Below, in pieces: positions 56,597-64,000 of a DNA stretch of 64,000 nt. Numbering within the stretch: position 1 is the first letter of the stretch; the number at the start of each line of letters is the position of its first letter. The notes under the pieces were generated by a model. The model saw only the letters and a list, made by a program, of their open reading frames with translations, was not told the DNA's origin and searched no databases. Source of the stretch: Snodgrassella communis (GTDB lineage Bacteria > Pseudomonadota > Gammaproteobacteria > Burkholderiales > Neisseriaceae); the NCBI RefSeq assembly GCF_914768045.1, contig NZ_CAJZCD010000005.1:1-64000 (forward strand), written 5' to 3'. Position numbers and translations under genes: made by a program.

Positions 56597-57886
56597 ATGA
56601 TATTCCCGAATCTGTATAAGTTACTTGGATTACCATATAAAGTAAGTGAATCAGAAATATGTATCGCATTGGCTGGATTATACAAAAAGAAAGCTGATAA
56701 AAGATTTATTGAGTCGGTGCGTAAAATCCTACTTGATGCTGACCAACGAGTGAAATATGACGGAAAATTGTGTGAACTCGGATTAGCAACTCCGAGAGAT
56801 TTCATTACTAATGCAATGCCAGAGGCAATAAATGTTAGGCAAAAACAAAATAATCCTATATTAGATTTATACAGTAGTTTTGTTGCTGTAGACATTGAAA
56901 CAACGGGGTTAAGTCCAGATACAGATGAAATCGTTGAGTTATCAGCTATTAAATTTGTAAATGGTGTTGTAGTCGATAAATTTACCTCATTAGCTAAGCC
57001 ATCCAAACGCATACCAGAACGAGTTATCGCTATACATGGCATTGATAATGATATGGTAAAAAGTTCACCACCCCCGATAGAAGTAGTAAAAAAATTTTGG
57101 TCATTTGTGGGAAATGAACCCATTGTTGCTCACAATGCAAAATTTGATATGAGTTTTATCCATAATTCATATATACACGCTTCAGAATTTATTTCACGGG
57201 GCAGCATAGTCCGTTCGCATCCGGTATTTGATACTTTACCATTATCCAGATATATGTTTCCTGATTTATATAATCATAAATTAGGAACGATAAAAGATTA
57301 TTTAGGTATCGAATCAGTATCTCATCGTGCTGAATCTGATGCTATTGCAGCCGGTAAGGTATTTTATGCCACTAAAAATGTGATGGATAATTGTAGACAA
57401 CATATAGATTTCCTTAATAAATCTGATGAAAATTTACATAACAGTATCATAAAAATTTTATCAGAATATGGCATTAACACTGATTATATTTTACATAAAA
57501 ATGCTGGTAGAGGTTTGCGGTCAACCAGTTTTTATTACCCAATTTATCGGTATCAAGTCTCCAGTAAAAACAAATATGTGCTAACTAATAGTAGCCGAAT
57601 ATTTCTAAAGAGATTGGGAGAAACTGTACGAAATAGTTTAAAGAGTCAATATGAGGAAAATAAAGTCATACTCAGGTCGGACTATAATTTTTTTTATACG
57701 ATACCTTATGATGTGATTGCAGCCTATTGGAGAGCCAATGGATACGTTAATAATCAATTAAAAATAACTGTTACAGATTTTTTAATACAATTTTATTCAT
57801 ATTTAAAATTTAATAATTCGGGGGACGCTGTTGCCGATGGACATATTGAAAAACCTGCTAATAGCAAAGAACTAGAGGAAGAATAA
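56597..57886 (+). CDS. J-like domain fused to DEDDh exonuclease
   Basis: 429 residues. Residues 1-60 look like a DnaJ-type helical hairpin (NLYKLLGLPYKVSESEICIA, RKILLDADQRVKYD) without the HPD motif. Residues about 95-265 are a DnaQ/epsilon-like 3'-5' exonuclease: FVAVDIETTGLSPDTDEIVE (DxE), PIVAHNAKFDMSF (Asp) and SVSHRAESDAIAAG (HxxxxD). The C-terminal 160 residues are unknown. It is a lone rightward gene with its own terminator, so it is cargo and might act on foreign or phage DNA. Confidence 0.75.
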   Translation: MIFPNLYKLLGLPYKVSESEICIALAGLYKKKADKRFIESVRKILLDADQRVKYDGKLCELGLATPRDFITNAMPEAINVRQKQNNPILDLYSSFVAVDIETTGLSPDTDEIVELSAIKFVNGVVVDKFTSLAKPSKRIPERVIAIHGIDNDMVKSSPPPIEVVKKFWSFVGNEPIVAHNAKFDMSFIHNSYIHASEFISRGSIVRSHPVFDTLPLSRYMFPDLYNHKLGTIKDYLGIESVSHRAESDAIAAGKVFYATKNVMDNCRQHIDFLNKSDENLHNSIIKILSEYGINTDYILHKNAGRGLRSTSFYYPIYRYQVSSKNKYVLTNSSRIFLKRLGETVRNSLKSQYEENKVILRSDYNFFYTIPYDVIAAYWRANGYVNNQLKITVTDFLIQFYSYLKFNNSGDAVADGHIEKPANSKELEEE

Positions 57887-57968
57887 ATAATTTTTTGACT
57901 GCGTTAACATGGAATCTTTCAAGATTAGACTGCACACTAAATTTATTATTTAATTATGTAACAGATTC

Positions 57969-57994
57969 AAGCCAGCATTAGCTGGCTTTTTTAT
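57969..57994 (+). terminator. Terminator after the exonuclease gene
   Basis: AGCCAGC / GCTGGCT stem followed by six T. A second small hairpin (CCGG...CCGG plus seven T) follows at 58018-58041. Confidence 0.7.
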
Positions 57995-58051
57995 TAACAC
58001 CAATGTAACAACCCATGCCGGCAATTAACCGGTTTTTTTATATAGCTAACT

Positions 58052-58393
58052 ATGAAAACTTTATTCACAACCGCAGATGTTGCTAGCTACCTTTCTCTTA
58101 ACCCTAAGGTTGTGACGGAGAAAGCGCGAAACGGTGAAATACCGGCTCATAAAAAAATTGGGCGCTGGTATTTTTTTAAAGAAGAACTTGACGAATGGCT
58201 GAAAGCCGATGCAGATTCCACACTGCAAGAGGCTACACATGCGAAAAGGAGTAAAACATGTCGAGCCGAAAAACAATCCGCGTCTATGAGCGGAAAGACC
58301 GCCGCGGGTGGTACTACTCATTCACGGCACCAAACGGACAGCGCATACGCCAAGCTGCTGGGACTGAAAACGAGCAACAAGCGCGCGAATTAG
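58052..58393 (+). CDS. xis: Excisionase-like HTH protein
   Basis: 113 residues. The N-terminal 60 residues are a MerR/excisionase-type winged helix (MKTLFTTADVASYLSLNPKV, NGEIPAHKKIGRWYFFKEEL, DEWLKADA). The C-terminal 50 residues are Lys/Ser/Thr-rich and overlap the integrase gene by 136 bp in another frame, so they may carry no selected function. Position beside the integrase suits a directionality factor that bends the att arm. No hallmark other than the HTH. Confidence 0.65.
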   Translation: MKTLFTTADVASYLSLNPKVVTEKARNGEIPAHKKIGRWYFFKEELDEWLKADADSTLQEATHAKRSKTCRAEKQSASMSGKTAAGGTTHSRHQTDSAYAKLLGLKTSNKRAN

Positions 58394-59295
58394 CAGCCAA
58401 GCATTATTATGAGTTGTTTGCTGTACAAAAGCTTGGCTACAGTCGCGAATATACATGGCGCGAAACAGTGGTGGAATGGTTGAAAGAAAATCCCCACAAA
58501 CAAAAGGATTACAACACAAAACTATTTTTACGCTGGTTAGATAAATATCTGGGCGATTTAACAATCAACCAGATAGATCGCGTAGTCCTGCGTACGATTC
58601 GTGATGCCAAGCTGAATGAAGGTCGGAAACCGAGAACCGTCAATGCTTACACGCAGCAAATCAGAATGGTTTTATTAGCAGCCAAGGAATGGGGATGGAT
58701 AACCAATCTGCCAAAGTTCAAAATGCTTGAGGAACCTAAGCGCAGAGAACGTTGGCTGACTGCTGATGAGAAAAACAGACTGTTTAAGGAACTGCCGGAG
58801 CACCTGATACCGATTGCAGCTTTTGCGCTGGCTACCGGTTTGAGAAAAGCCAATGTAGCCGGTTTGCAATGGTCGCAGGTTGATATACCAAGACGTACTG
58901 CATGGATTCATGTGGATCAGACAAAATCATCAAGAGCGATAGGAGTGCCTTTAAATGATGAAGCGATGAATGTCATTTTAAGCCAGCGCGGTAAGCACAG
59001 AACTAATGTGTTTACTTACAAGGGCAATCCAATTAAAAATCCCGCAGGTACCGCATGGAGAAAAGCATTAAAGCGTGCTCGGATTACCAATTTTCGATTC
59101 CATGACTGCCGGCACACATGGGCAACCAACCATGTCATTCAGGGAACGCCAACGCGGCCACTTCAGGAGTTAGGAGGCTGGTCGAGTGAAAAGATGGTGC
59201 AAAGGTATGCCCATTTAAATACCGAGCACTTGCGCCGGTATGCTGGAAACTCTTCCCAATTTGACACCAGTTTGACACCAGCACAAACCCAATAA
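58258..59295 (+). CDS. int: Tyrosine-recombinase integrase
   Basis: 345 residues, start supported by AAGGAG seven bases before the ATG (MSSRKTIRVYERKDRRGWYY). An arm/core-binding N-terminus is followed by the catalytic domain: AFALATGLRKANVAGLQWSQ (first Arg), FRFHDCRHTWATNHV (HxxR) and LGGWSSEKMVQRYAHL (Trp and the nucleophile Tyr). It inserts the phage into the tRNA-Ala gene whose fragment starts 50 bp downstream. Its 3' end contains two TGACACC arm-type repeats. Confidence 0.95.
   Translation: MSSRKTIRVYERKDRRGWYYSFTAPNGQRIRQAAGTENEQQARELAAKHYYELFAVQKLGYSREYTWRETVVEWLKENPHKQKDYNTKLFLRWLDKYLGDLTINQIDRVVLRTIRDAKLNEGRKPRTVNAYTQQIRMVLLAAKEWGWITNLPKFKMLEEPKRRERWLTADEKNRLFKELPEHLIPIAAFALATGLRKANVAGLQWSQVDIPRRTAWIHVDQTKSSRAIGVPLNDEAMNVILSQRGKHRTNVFTYKGNPIKNPAGTAWRKALKRARITNFRFHDCRHTWATNHVIQGTPTRPLQELGGWSSEKMVQRYAHLNTEHLRRYAGNSSQFDTSLTPAQTQ
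59262..59279 (+). repeat. Two TGACACC repeats (integrase arm sites), right side
   Basis: TGACACC at 59262 and 59273, 11 bp apart, within the last codons of int. They match the three at 22474-22502 on the inner side of attL. Confidence 0.5.
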
Positions 59296-59345
59296 AAAAA
59301 GCCACAAGATTATGTGACTTAAACTATTGAATCTATACTGTAAAT

Positions 59346-59395
59346 TGGTGGAGGTAAGCGGGATCGAACCGCTGACCTCTTGCATGCCATGCAAG
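59346..59395 (-). repeat. Middle att: tRNA-Ala(GGC) 3' fragment between two prophages
   Basis: Fifty bases read on the minus strand as the 3' part of tRNA-Ala: anticodon arm CTTGCATGGCATGCAAG, then the T-arm GGTTCGATCC and an encoded CCA end. The D-arm and acceptor 5' side are absent, so it is not a gene. It is the right boundary of prophage 1 and the left boundary of prophage 2. Confidence 0.85.
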
Positions 59396-59543
59396 CAGCC
59401 AAACATTTAGTTATTTATTATCAGTAATTTATATATTGCCGCTTGCCACACAATCAGCAATATTAATCAATACTAATCATTAATAGGTCGCACAAAACCC
59501 GCACAGTGGATTCGTGCCTTTTTGGACGTCAGATAATACATTT

Positions 59544-59570
59544 CAACCGTGGTGGAGATCACCACGGTTG
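59544..59570 (-). terminator. Terminator of the prophage 2 late operon
   Basis: CAACCGTGGTG, GAGAT loop, CACCACGGTTG: 11 perfect pairs. Relative to 22658-22684, both sides of the stem changed together (TTGTG/CACAA to TGGTG/CACCA). Confidence 0.75.
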
Positions 59571-59588
59571 ATTCTTTACTTACAAGCT

Positions 59589-59849
59589 TTACTGAATAGC
59601 TCTTACCAGCGCGCTATGCCGCCTTGCACAGTCGTTATACTTCCCTACTACCCCAACTGCCCACGGCAAGATGTCTGCGCCTGTAGACCCGTTTAACGGG
59701 CTTAATTCAGGACATGGCTCGACAAGGTTGGCAGGAATGCTAGCGACTGCTGATTGCTTCGTTGATGATGCGCACCCCTGAAGCATCCAGACACACATTA
59801 GTGTACACAGGAACTTTAACAATCTTTGTAACTTGTGCTTGTCGTTCAT
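59589..59849 (-). CDS. Rz1-like spanin lipoprotein (prophage 2)
   Basis: 86 residues with lipobox MLQGC, nested in the Rz-like gene in another frame, differing from the prophage 1 copy only at VRAIQ versus VKAIQ. It should be the outer-membrane half of the spanin pair. DNA identity to the prophage 1 copy is almost complete, so the cassette moved or was converted recently. Confidence 0.85.
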   Translation of the reverse strand: MNDKHKLQRLLKFLCTLMCVWMLQGCASSTKQSAVASIPANLVEPCPELSPLNGSTGADILPWAVGVVGKYNDCARRHSALVRAIQ

Positions 59850-60075
59850 CTTGTTTTACCTCACTCTTCGCTTTCTGTTTCTCATATTCTTGGCTGGCTT
59901 TGTTAGCCGCCTCCTGCTGTTTGTCCAAAGCTGCCTGATACTGCCGCCGAACTTCTTCCGCGCCCTTGCTATAGCCTTTCTTGTATTGCTTGCTGCCGTA
60001 GCTAAGTGCTGCAAACAACACCATCAAGGCAAGCAAAGCCCAAGCGCCCACAGCCATGTAATTAATGTATTTCAT
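59740..60075 (-). CDS. Rz-like inner-membrane spanin (prophage 2)
   Basis: 111 residues: one N-terminal membrane helix (AVGAWALLALMVLFAAL), then a coiled coil. It differs from the prophage 1 copy in only a few residues near the start (MKYINYM versus MKNINYP). It bridges to the Rz1-like lipoprotein during lysis and starts 3 bp past the endolysin stop. Confidence 0.85.
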   Translation of the reverse strand: MKYINYMAVGAWALLALMVLFAALSYGSKQYKKGYSKGAEEVRRQYQAALDKQQEAANKASQEYEKQKAKSEVKQDERQAQVTKIVKVPVYTNVCLDASGVRIINEAISSR

Positions 60076-60077
60076 CG

Positions 60078-60509
60078 CTATACCTCAAAATGCGGATAAT
60101 CTTTAGTCTTTACCCAATCCCCGCCCCATGCCATTTTTACGCCCAATTCTGCTGCAGCTCGTTTCATGGCGTCGGCAATTACCCGGAATTTGTTTAAATC
60201 ATTCCAATCTACCGGACACGGTACTAAATCCACCGCTTTGCCTGTGGTGTGCTTACTCGCAAACGGGTTGTTGAGCCACGTAACTTTGCTCAAGCTTGGT
60301 TGGGCATATTTTGCCGGCACGCCTTTGATGGAACATTGTTGTGCTGTTCGCCCTTTGCCGTAGTTAATGCAACATTGTTCACGGCTGCGCAAACCCTCAG
60401 TTACCATAAAATCCTGTTTGGTGATTTCAATGGCACGCTTAACCACCTTAACCAGATTAGTATCTACTCCTTGCAGATTTCCTAATGAACGTTGGCTTAA
60501 TTTGTACAT
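60078..60509 (-). CDS. M15-family endolysin (prophage 2)
   Basis: 143 residues with the zinc motifs SKHTTGKAVDLVP and PHFE. Differences to the prophage 1 enzyme are few and conservative (V/I, V/A, Y/C changes). No cargo separates it from the holin, in contrast to prophage 1; only 150 bp with a hairpin lie between. Confidence 0.85.
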   Translation of the reverse strand: MYKLSQRSLGNLQGVDTNLVKVVKRAIEITKQDFMVTEGLRSREQCCINYGKGRTAQQCSIKGVPAKYAQPSLSKVTWLNNPFASKHTTGKAVDLVPCPVDWNDLNKFRVIADAMKRAAAELGVKMAWGGDWVKTKDYPHFEV

Positions 60510-60527
60510 AATTCCATTTCCTATATG

Positions 60528-60563
60528 AAAAAAAAGACAGTCCAGAAAATGGCTGTCTTTTTG
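60528..60563. terminator. Hairpin between holin and endolysin of prophage 2
   Basis: AAAGACAG and CTGTCTTT arms around a 12-nt loop, with A and T runs on both sides. It lies where prophage 1 carries the 1.9-kb cargo. Confidence 0.55.
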
Positions 60564-60676
60564 CTTGAAAAATTAATATTACTAATCAGTATTTTACAAT
60601 ACAAAAAACTGCAGGTTTGCTGCAGCGTGAATTGTTTGTTGCATGAATAAAATTAATGCAAAACCAATTGCGTATT

Positions 60677-61012
60677 TTATTTCTGCCTGTCGTCTGTATC
60701 ACCAATCATCTTTTCTGCCCTGTTACAAACCGCATTGATCAGCTTTTGTGCCAGCTTCGGTGCTGTGGCCTTGAATGCGTCCAGTAGAGACGTGGAAGCC
60801 ATACCAGCAAATACGCCGGCACCTGCAAATAGCCAAGGGTGGTTCTGCGTGAAGAAATATTCCGTTAATGCTGCCGCAAAAACCATGCCTATAATGATGA
60901 ATGTAATGGTTAGCACTGTCCCATAGCGTTTGTAATCAGACACCACCAGCGCGCCTAGAAAGCCACCAGCAAGGGCGAAGCAATTGGCTAATGTGAAAGC
61001 CTCGTTCATCAT
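60677..61012 (-). CDS. Phage holin-like protein (prophage 2)
   Basis: 111 residues with three hydrophobic spans; one residue (TVLTITF versus TVLTVTF) differs from the prophage 1 copy. Start overlaps the upstream stop by ATGA. It should open the inner membrane for the M15 endolysin. Confidence 0.7.
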   Translation of the reverse strand: MMNEAFTLANCFALAGGFLGALVVSDYKRYGTVLTITFIIIGMVFAAALTEYFFTQNHPWLFAGAGVFAGMASTSLLDAFKATAPKLAQKLINAVCNRAEKMIGDTDDRQK

Positions 61013-61485
61013 TCACCGCCTTTTTTGTCTTCTACCCGTTTGGTGTGTTTGATTAGATTCCTGCCGGCAAGGGCGCAGATGATGGCAATAACAGGATAGG
61101 TGGTCATGCCTGTAGACAAAGGCGGGTATGCTGCGATAAATGCTCCGGATATAACCACCCAGATTAATGCCGACCAGATCAGGAAACAGCCAGACAGGAT
61201 ATTGCTGCGGTTGGAATGAAAAAAGGCAGCAAATAGCTGCCCTGCTGCTACAATTACCAAGATGGCCACGAATATTTTAGGATGAAGATGCAAGAATTTT
61301 TCGTATAAGTCCTCTTTAATCATCTCTTCGCCATGCAGTGCAAATACTAGTGCAAATCCCAGCATAGCAAACCCGCTTAGCACTTCAATTATTCGTGTGC
61401 CGGTACCAAATAACCAATCTTGGCATTTATCCGGTAAAAAGCGTAAATCAAGCAACCAGTGCAACCACTTAAATGCTTTAAGCAT
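61009..61485 (-). CDS. Lysis-cassette membrane protein (prophage 2)
   Basis: 158 residues, four spans, start MLKAFKWLHWLLDLRFLPDK. It differs from the prophage 1 copy at two positions (FFHSNRS versus FFHSSRS, TKRVED versus TKQVED). Possible second holin or antiholin. Confidence 0.6.
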   Translation of the reverse strand: MLKAFKWLHWLLDLRFLPDKCQDWLFGTGTRIIEVLSGFAMLGFALVFALHGEEMIKEDLYEKFLHLHPKIFVAILVIVAAGQLFAAFFHSNRSNILSGCFLIWSALIWVVISGAFIAAYPPLSTGMTTYPVIAIICALAGRNLIKHTKRVEDKKGGE

Positions 61486-61502
61486 GATGTATTTACTCCA
61501 TA

Positions 61503-61524
61503 AAAATGCCCTCTGCTGAGGGCG
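61503..61524 (-). terminator. Terminator between tail fibre and lysis genes
   Basis: GCCCTC / GAGGGC stem followed by five T on the minus strand, 31 bp past the fibre assembly gene stop. Confidence 0.6.
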
Positions 61525-61554
61525 TGCATTTTTAGAAATTTGTAATTTGCCAGA

Positions 61555-62148
61555 TTATTCATTTGGTTCTGATGGCAATTCAGAAATTAAACCTTTCTGA
61601 TACTTCAATAAAGCAGCTCGATACCTCCGCCAAACAAGCAATCCTTTTTCTGCTTCTGTGCTTTCTTCTTCGGTATAAGCAAAATCAAGCATATCTTGGT
61701 ATGCTGCAATTTTTTCAGAAGCAGCTGATAGCAGTGTATTAATTTTTGCCTGCCGCTCATTATCTATTTGCTGCTGTCTCTGTGCCTCGGCTTCTGGTGA
61801 CATAACCCATTTATTTTCTTTTTCTGACCAATGATGGAAAGAATCAGGACAAGAGGCAGTTGTCACTGTTTTCGGCAACTCACCCGGTTCGCTGATTTTA
61901 ATTTCCTGCCCGGTTTCTTTGCTATAAACTGTTTCGCCGCGGTGGTCTTCGATATATTGCCATGATTCACTAGTCCACTGCGCGATATAACCGGCCTTAA
62001 AATCTGGCTCTTCTGCCTCAATGCATAATCTTGGTATTAGATAATGTCCATTACTTTCTAAAGGATCTAAATCTGCTGTAGTCATGCCAACAAAGTATTT
62101 GTTTTCGTCAAGCTGACATACAGGAATAGTGGGAGCATATATTTTCAT
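61555..62148 (-). CDS. Tail fibre assembly protein (Caudo_TAP type)
   Basis: 197 residues. The N-terminal MKIYAPTIPVCQLDENKYFV, the middle PKTVTTASCPDSFHHWSEKE with NKWVMSPEAEAQRQQQIDNE, and the Glu/Ala-rich LLSAASEKIAAYQDMLDFAY end are typical of the family that includes lambda Tfa and T4 gp38-like chaperones. It helps fold the fibre encoded directly upstream (10 bp away). Confidence 0.8.
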   Translation of the reverse strand: MKIYAPTIPVCQLDENKYFVGMTTADLDPLESNGHYLIPRLCIEAEEPDFKAGYIAQWTSESWQYIEDHRGETVYSKETGQEIKISEPGELPKTVTTASCPDSFHHWSEKENKWVMSPEAEAQRQQQIDNERQAKINTLLSAASEKIAAYQDMLDFAYTEEESTEAEKGLLVWRRYRAALLKYQKGLISELPSEPNE

Positions 62149-62157
62149 TTTTAATCC

Positions 62158-63072
62158 TTAAATTTTGATACAAGCAAGTAAAGCAATATTCCGTGGTCGC
62201 GTTTCTGACCCTCCTGATACGCCTCCGTAAATCTCACCGCCTAACCCGACTGTTGATAGCTCGGCACCATAAGTTATAGAATTGCCTATATCAGCATTTG
62301 CTGATCTATAAGGGCCAAAAGAATGGCTATGTGCCGCCATCATATCCAACTGATAAGAACCCAATGCCCGACCCGTATCAACTCCTCGCCCATCATCCCA
62401 GCCGCGCAAGAACTCTCCACGCAAATCCGGCAAATTAAATGTAGTTTTACCGTCTCCTGCACCAAAGGTAGTACCAATGGCAGCAAACAGGTTGGCATAA
62501 GTTATCCGTGATATTTCAGCACCATTAGCTTTTACCCAGCCTGTAGGCGCAGTTGACATGGCAAAAAACTGAACCGCACCAGATGGCGTAGCATTAATAT
62601 CTGCGCTGCCATCAAACTCAACTCCATTGATTCTGCGTGTCGTCTGTAGCTTTGTAGCTGTATCTGCATTTACACCAGCACCAGCCAGAATCGTCCAGCC
62701 TTCGGTGTTTTGGTTAGGGTTATTAGTATTGTTATCGCTGATTGAAATAAATAACTTGGTATTATCATCTGAAATCAGGATAGCTCCGGTTTGGTAACCG
62801 CCGAACGAATCAGAATAAGCCTTGTCAAAATAGAAAAAGCCACCTTTTTGCAGATGCACAGCAGTATCAGATAAGGCATTAAAGATGCCGTTAAAATCCA
62901 TGCCTTTTGGTGGCAAACCTCCTGATTCGACTGGCTGCATGGTTACATTCGGAAAACCATCGCTCCATGTTGCGTCTTCGGGATCTTGCCCTGCCTGTCG
63001 CGTGTCATGAATGCTGTTTTTACTGCCATTTACAGCGAATGGACGTGGAATTAATACTGGATTTTTACTCAT
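62158..63072 (-). CDS. Tail fibre with collar domain
   Basis: 304 residues. N-terminal SIHDTRQAGQDPEDATWSDG with GFPNVTMQPVESGGLPPKGM is the usual fibre attachment part. The C-terminal half is a phage tail collar domain (FFAMSTAPTGWVKANGAEIS, YANLFAAIGTTFGAGDGKTT, FNLPDLRGEFLRGWDDGRGV) ending in NIALLACIKI. This fold is used to touch host surface sugars. Overlaps the previous gene stop by four bases. Confidence 0.9.
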   Translation of the reverse strand: MSKNPVLIPRPFAVNGSKNSIHDTRQAGQDPEDATWSDGFPNVTMQPVESGGLPPKGMDFNGIFNALSDTAVHLQKGGFFYFDKAYSDSFGGYQTGAILISDDNTKLFISISDNNTNNPNQNTEGWTILAGAGVNADTATKLQTTRRINGVEFDGSADINATPSGAVQFFAMSTAPTGWVKANGAEISRITYANLFAAIGTTFGAGDGKTTFNLPDLRGEFLRGWDDGRGVDTGRALGSYQLDMMAAHSHSFGPYRSANADIGNSITYGAELSTVGLGGEIYGGVSGGSETRPRNIALLACIKI

Positions 63073-63701
63073 GCGAAACTTCCTTGATTGAATGGTTGAA
63101 AACCTGTTCCGGAAAAACCAAAAATCCCCATTGGCGGAGATTCTCGGTAATCGATTAATACTCCGCTTGGTCGGGGCAATAAGCCTAAGTTGTAAATAAT
63201 GTGTCGTTCGAATTTATTGGGAATAAACTCAAAAAAATACCGGCCTTTCATGTGGCCGGTAATTAAAAAGTACACGCGCTTATCTGGGAATATCATGCGC
63301 AGGTATTTATTGATATTCGGCGCAGTAGCATTAAGGATATTTGCCGCAGCTTTAATCATGATCAGTGTGCGAAAACGTTCATCTGACAGTCTGTATGCAC
63401 TGAACCGCGCGCCCGCCGAACTAAATGGCCGGCTATTAAATGGCTGAAATGATTGCGGGCTGGTTTTAAAGCCGAACGCTTCAACATCATCTGGCGGAAT
63501 GCTGATATTGCGATTTACGCCAACAATCCGCCCCCAGATATCCAGCCCGAATCCCTGCGCTGTCTTTATATTGAATGCAAGCTTATAAAAATCAGCAATT
63601 GATTTTGCCGGGTCGATGCAATCATTAATACTGGCAATCAGATTGCAGATAATCGGGCTGTTTGCGTACTGCGACATCAATGTATCTTGGATATTTTTCA
63701 T
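63069..63701 (-). CDS. DUF2612-type baseplate-region protein
   Basis: 210 residues: FYKLAFNIKTAQGFGLDIWG, RIVGVNRNISIPPDDVEAFG, FSAYRLSDERFRTLIMIKAA and INKYLRMIFPDKRVYFLI. These fit DUF2612, which lies between baseplate J and the fibre in contractile-tail phages (the place of P2 gpI or Mu gp48). It should connect fibre to baseplate. Overlaps neighbours by four bases on both sides. Confidence 0.75.
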   Translation of the reverse strand: MKNIQDTLMSQYANSPIICNLIASINDCIDPAKSIADFYKLAFNIKTAQGFGLDIWGRIVGVNRNISIPPDDVEAFGFKTSPQSFQPFNSRPFSSAGARFSAYRLSDERFRTLIMIKAAANILNATAPNINKYLRMIFPDKRVYFLITGHMKGRYFFEFIPNKFERHIIYNLGLLPRPSGVLIDYRESPPMGIFGFSGTGFQPFNQGSFA

Positions 63702-64000
63702 GCGATTTTTATCTGATAAATGGTTGTAGTCGGAAATTCATCAACGCCCATATTGAGTATATCAACCCATTCTGTGTCATTTTTGCTGATGCGCAATGAA
63801 ATAACACTTAAATGAGGGATTGCGGCTGCTACAGGGCAGATAAACTTGGAGGCAATAACAGGTTGGCCTATGGCTGCTTTGGTAGCACCTGTGGCAAATC
63901 CTTTGGTAATCGCAGCTTTTATCGCTTCGCTGTCCTGATGGGATAATGAATCTTTATCATCAACCGTTACCTGAAAAAAAACCGGCACAATGGCCGGCCG
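63698..64000 (-). CDS. Baseplate J-like protein, C-terminal part (cut by window edge)
   Basis: The track starts at an internal GTG (63988), but the frame is open to the edge (RPAIVPVFFQVTVDDKDSLS). KAAITKGFATGATKAAIGQP and PHLSVISLRISKNDTEWVDI fit the C-terminus of baseplate J-family proteins that precede DUF2612. The bulk of the gene lies beyond the window. If right, this prophage has a contractile tail. Confidence 0.6.
   Translation of the reverse strand, partial: RPAIVPVFFQVTVDDKDSLSHQDSEAIKAAITKGFATGATKAAIGQPVIASKFICPVAAAIPHLSVISLRISKNDTEWVDILNMGVDEFPTTTIYQIKIA

Larger units (their letters stand above)
22328..59395. mobile_element. Prophage 1, lambda/HK97-like siphovirus, about 37 kb
   Basis: Bounded by direct repeats of the 3' part of tRNA-Ala(GGC): 22328-22371 and 59346-59395. 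The order is integrase and excisionase next to the right att, accessory genes, immunity region, replication, then late genes for packaging, head, tail and lysis running to the left att. All expected modules are present, so it may be inducible, though several cargo genes are damaged. Confidence 0.9.
59346..64000. mobile_element. Prophage 2 (partial), tandem integration
   Basis: Starts at the middle att. It has a lysis cassette nearly identical to that of prophage 1 but different tail genes (collar fibre, fibre assembly, DUF2612, baseplate J-like). It continues beyond the window. Confidence 0.85.

Noticed and set aside
58052-58393. Long overlap of excisionase and integrase frames as a fusion or error
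   Set aside because: The integrase start has a strong ribosome site, and the excisionase fold is complete before the overlap, so the overlap is only a fortuitous open tail.

Overview
The window looks like the chromosome of an AT-rich betaproteobacterium of the Neisseriaceae, most like the bee-gut symbiont Snodgrassella. That is an inference from low GC, exported Rhs proteins with swappable toxin tips, and HK97/lambda-like prophages with the character of this family; no rRNA or housekeeping gene is present to prove it. The window falls into three parts: an Rhs toxin island with decaying exported proteins (1-22.3 kb), a complete-looking tailed prophage of about 37 kb (22.3-59.4 kb), and the lysis/tail end of a second prophage integrated in tandem (59.4-64 kb).

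Toxin island (1-15.6 kb, minus strand). A likely operon runs leftwards: an exported protein with two rhodanese-like folds, a 1267-residue exported Ig/FN3/CARDB-like protein, a full-length Rhs protein with an N-terminal export signal and a YwqJ-type deaminase tip, and an immunity gene that overlaps it by ATGA. Downstream lie older modules: a spare immunity gene, a 5'-truncated Rhs whose nuclease-like tip is frameshifted at an A tract, a DUF4279 immunity gene, an orphan Rhs tip with its own ATGA-overlapping immunity gene, a frameshifted small gene, and an Rhs scrap cut by an IS3-family element. From 15.6 to 22.3 kb the DNA is mostly decaying. It holds an L,D-transpeptidase gene broken by an in-frame stop, fragments of a duplicated exported protein, and one intact 805-residue SdrD-B/DUF11-like exported protein.

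Prophage 1 (22328-59395) is bounded by direct repeats of the 3' part of a tRNA-Ala(GGC) gene. Its late genes read leftwards: HNH, small and large terminase, portal, protease, capsid, connectors, tail tube, G/T chaperones with a putative -1 frameshift, tape measure, tail tip proteins, holin, M15 endolysin and nested Rz/Rz1. The early left-going operon carries a Cro-like gene, an origin-binding protein with four 24-bp iterons inside its gene, a primase-helicase and a possible late regulator. The CI-like repressor diverges across three 17-bp operators. Rightward accessory genes lead to an excisionase and the integrase beside the att site. Inserted cargo includes a RelE/HTH pair, a DinJ/YoeB pair with a truncated toxin, a DUF4760 protein, a SLATT-like membrane protein with a 46-residue partner, a second S24 repressor and a C4-like structured RNA.

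Prophage 2 begins at the middle tRNA fragment. It shares a nearly identical lysis cassette with prophage 1 but has a different tail: collar-domain fibre, fibre assembly protein, DUF2612 protein and a baseplate J-like end, which suggests a contractile tail. The tRNA-Ala that serves both prophages should lie intact beyond the right edge of the window.
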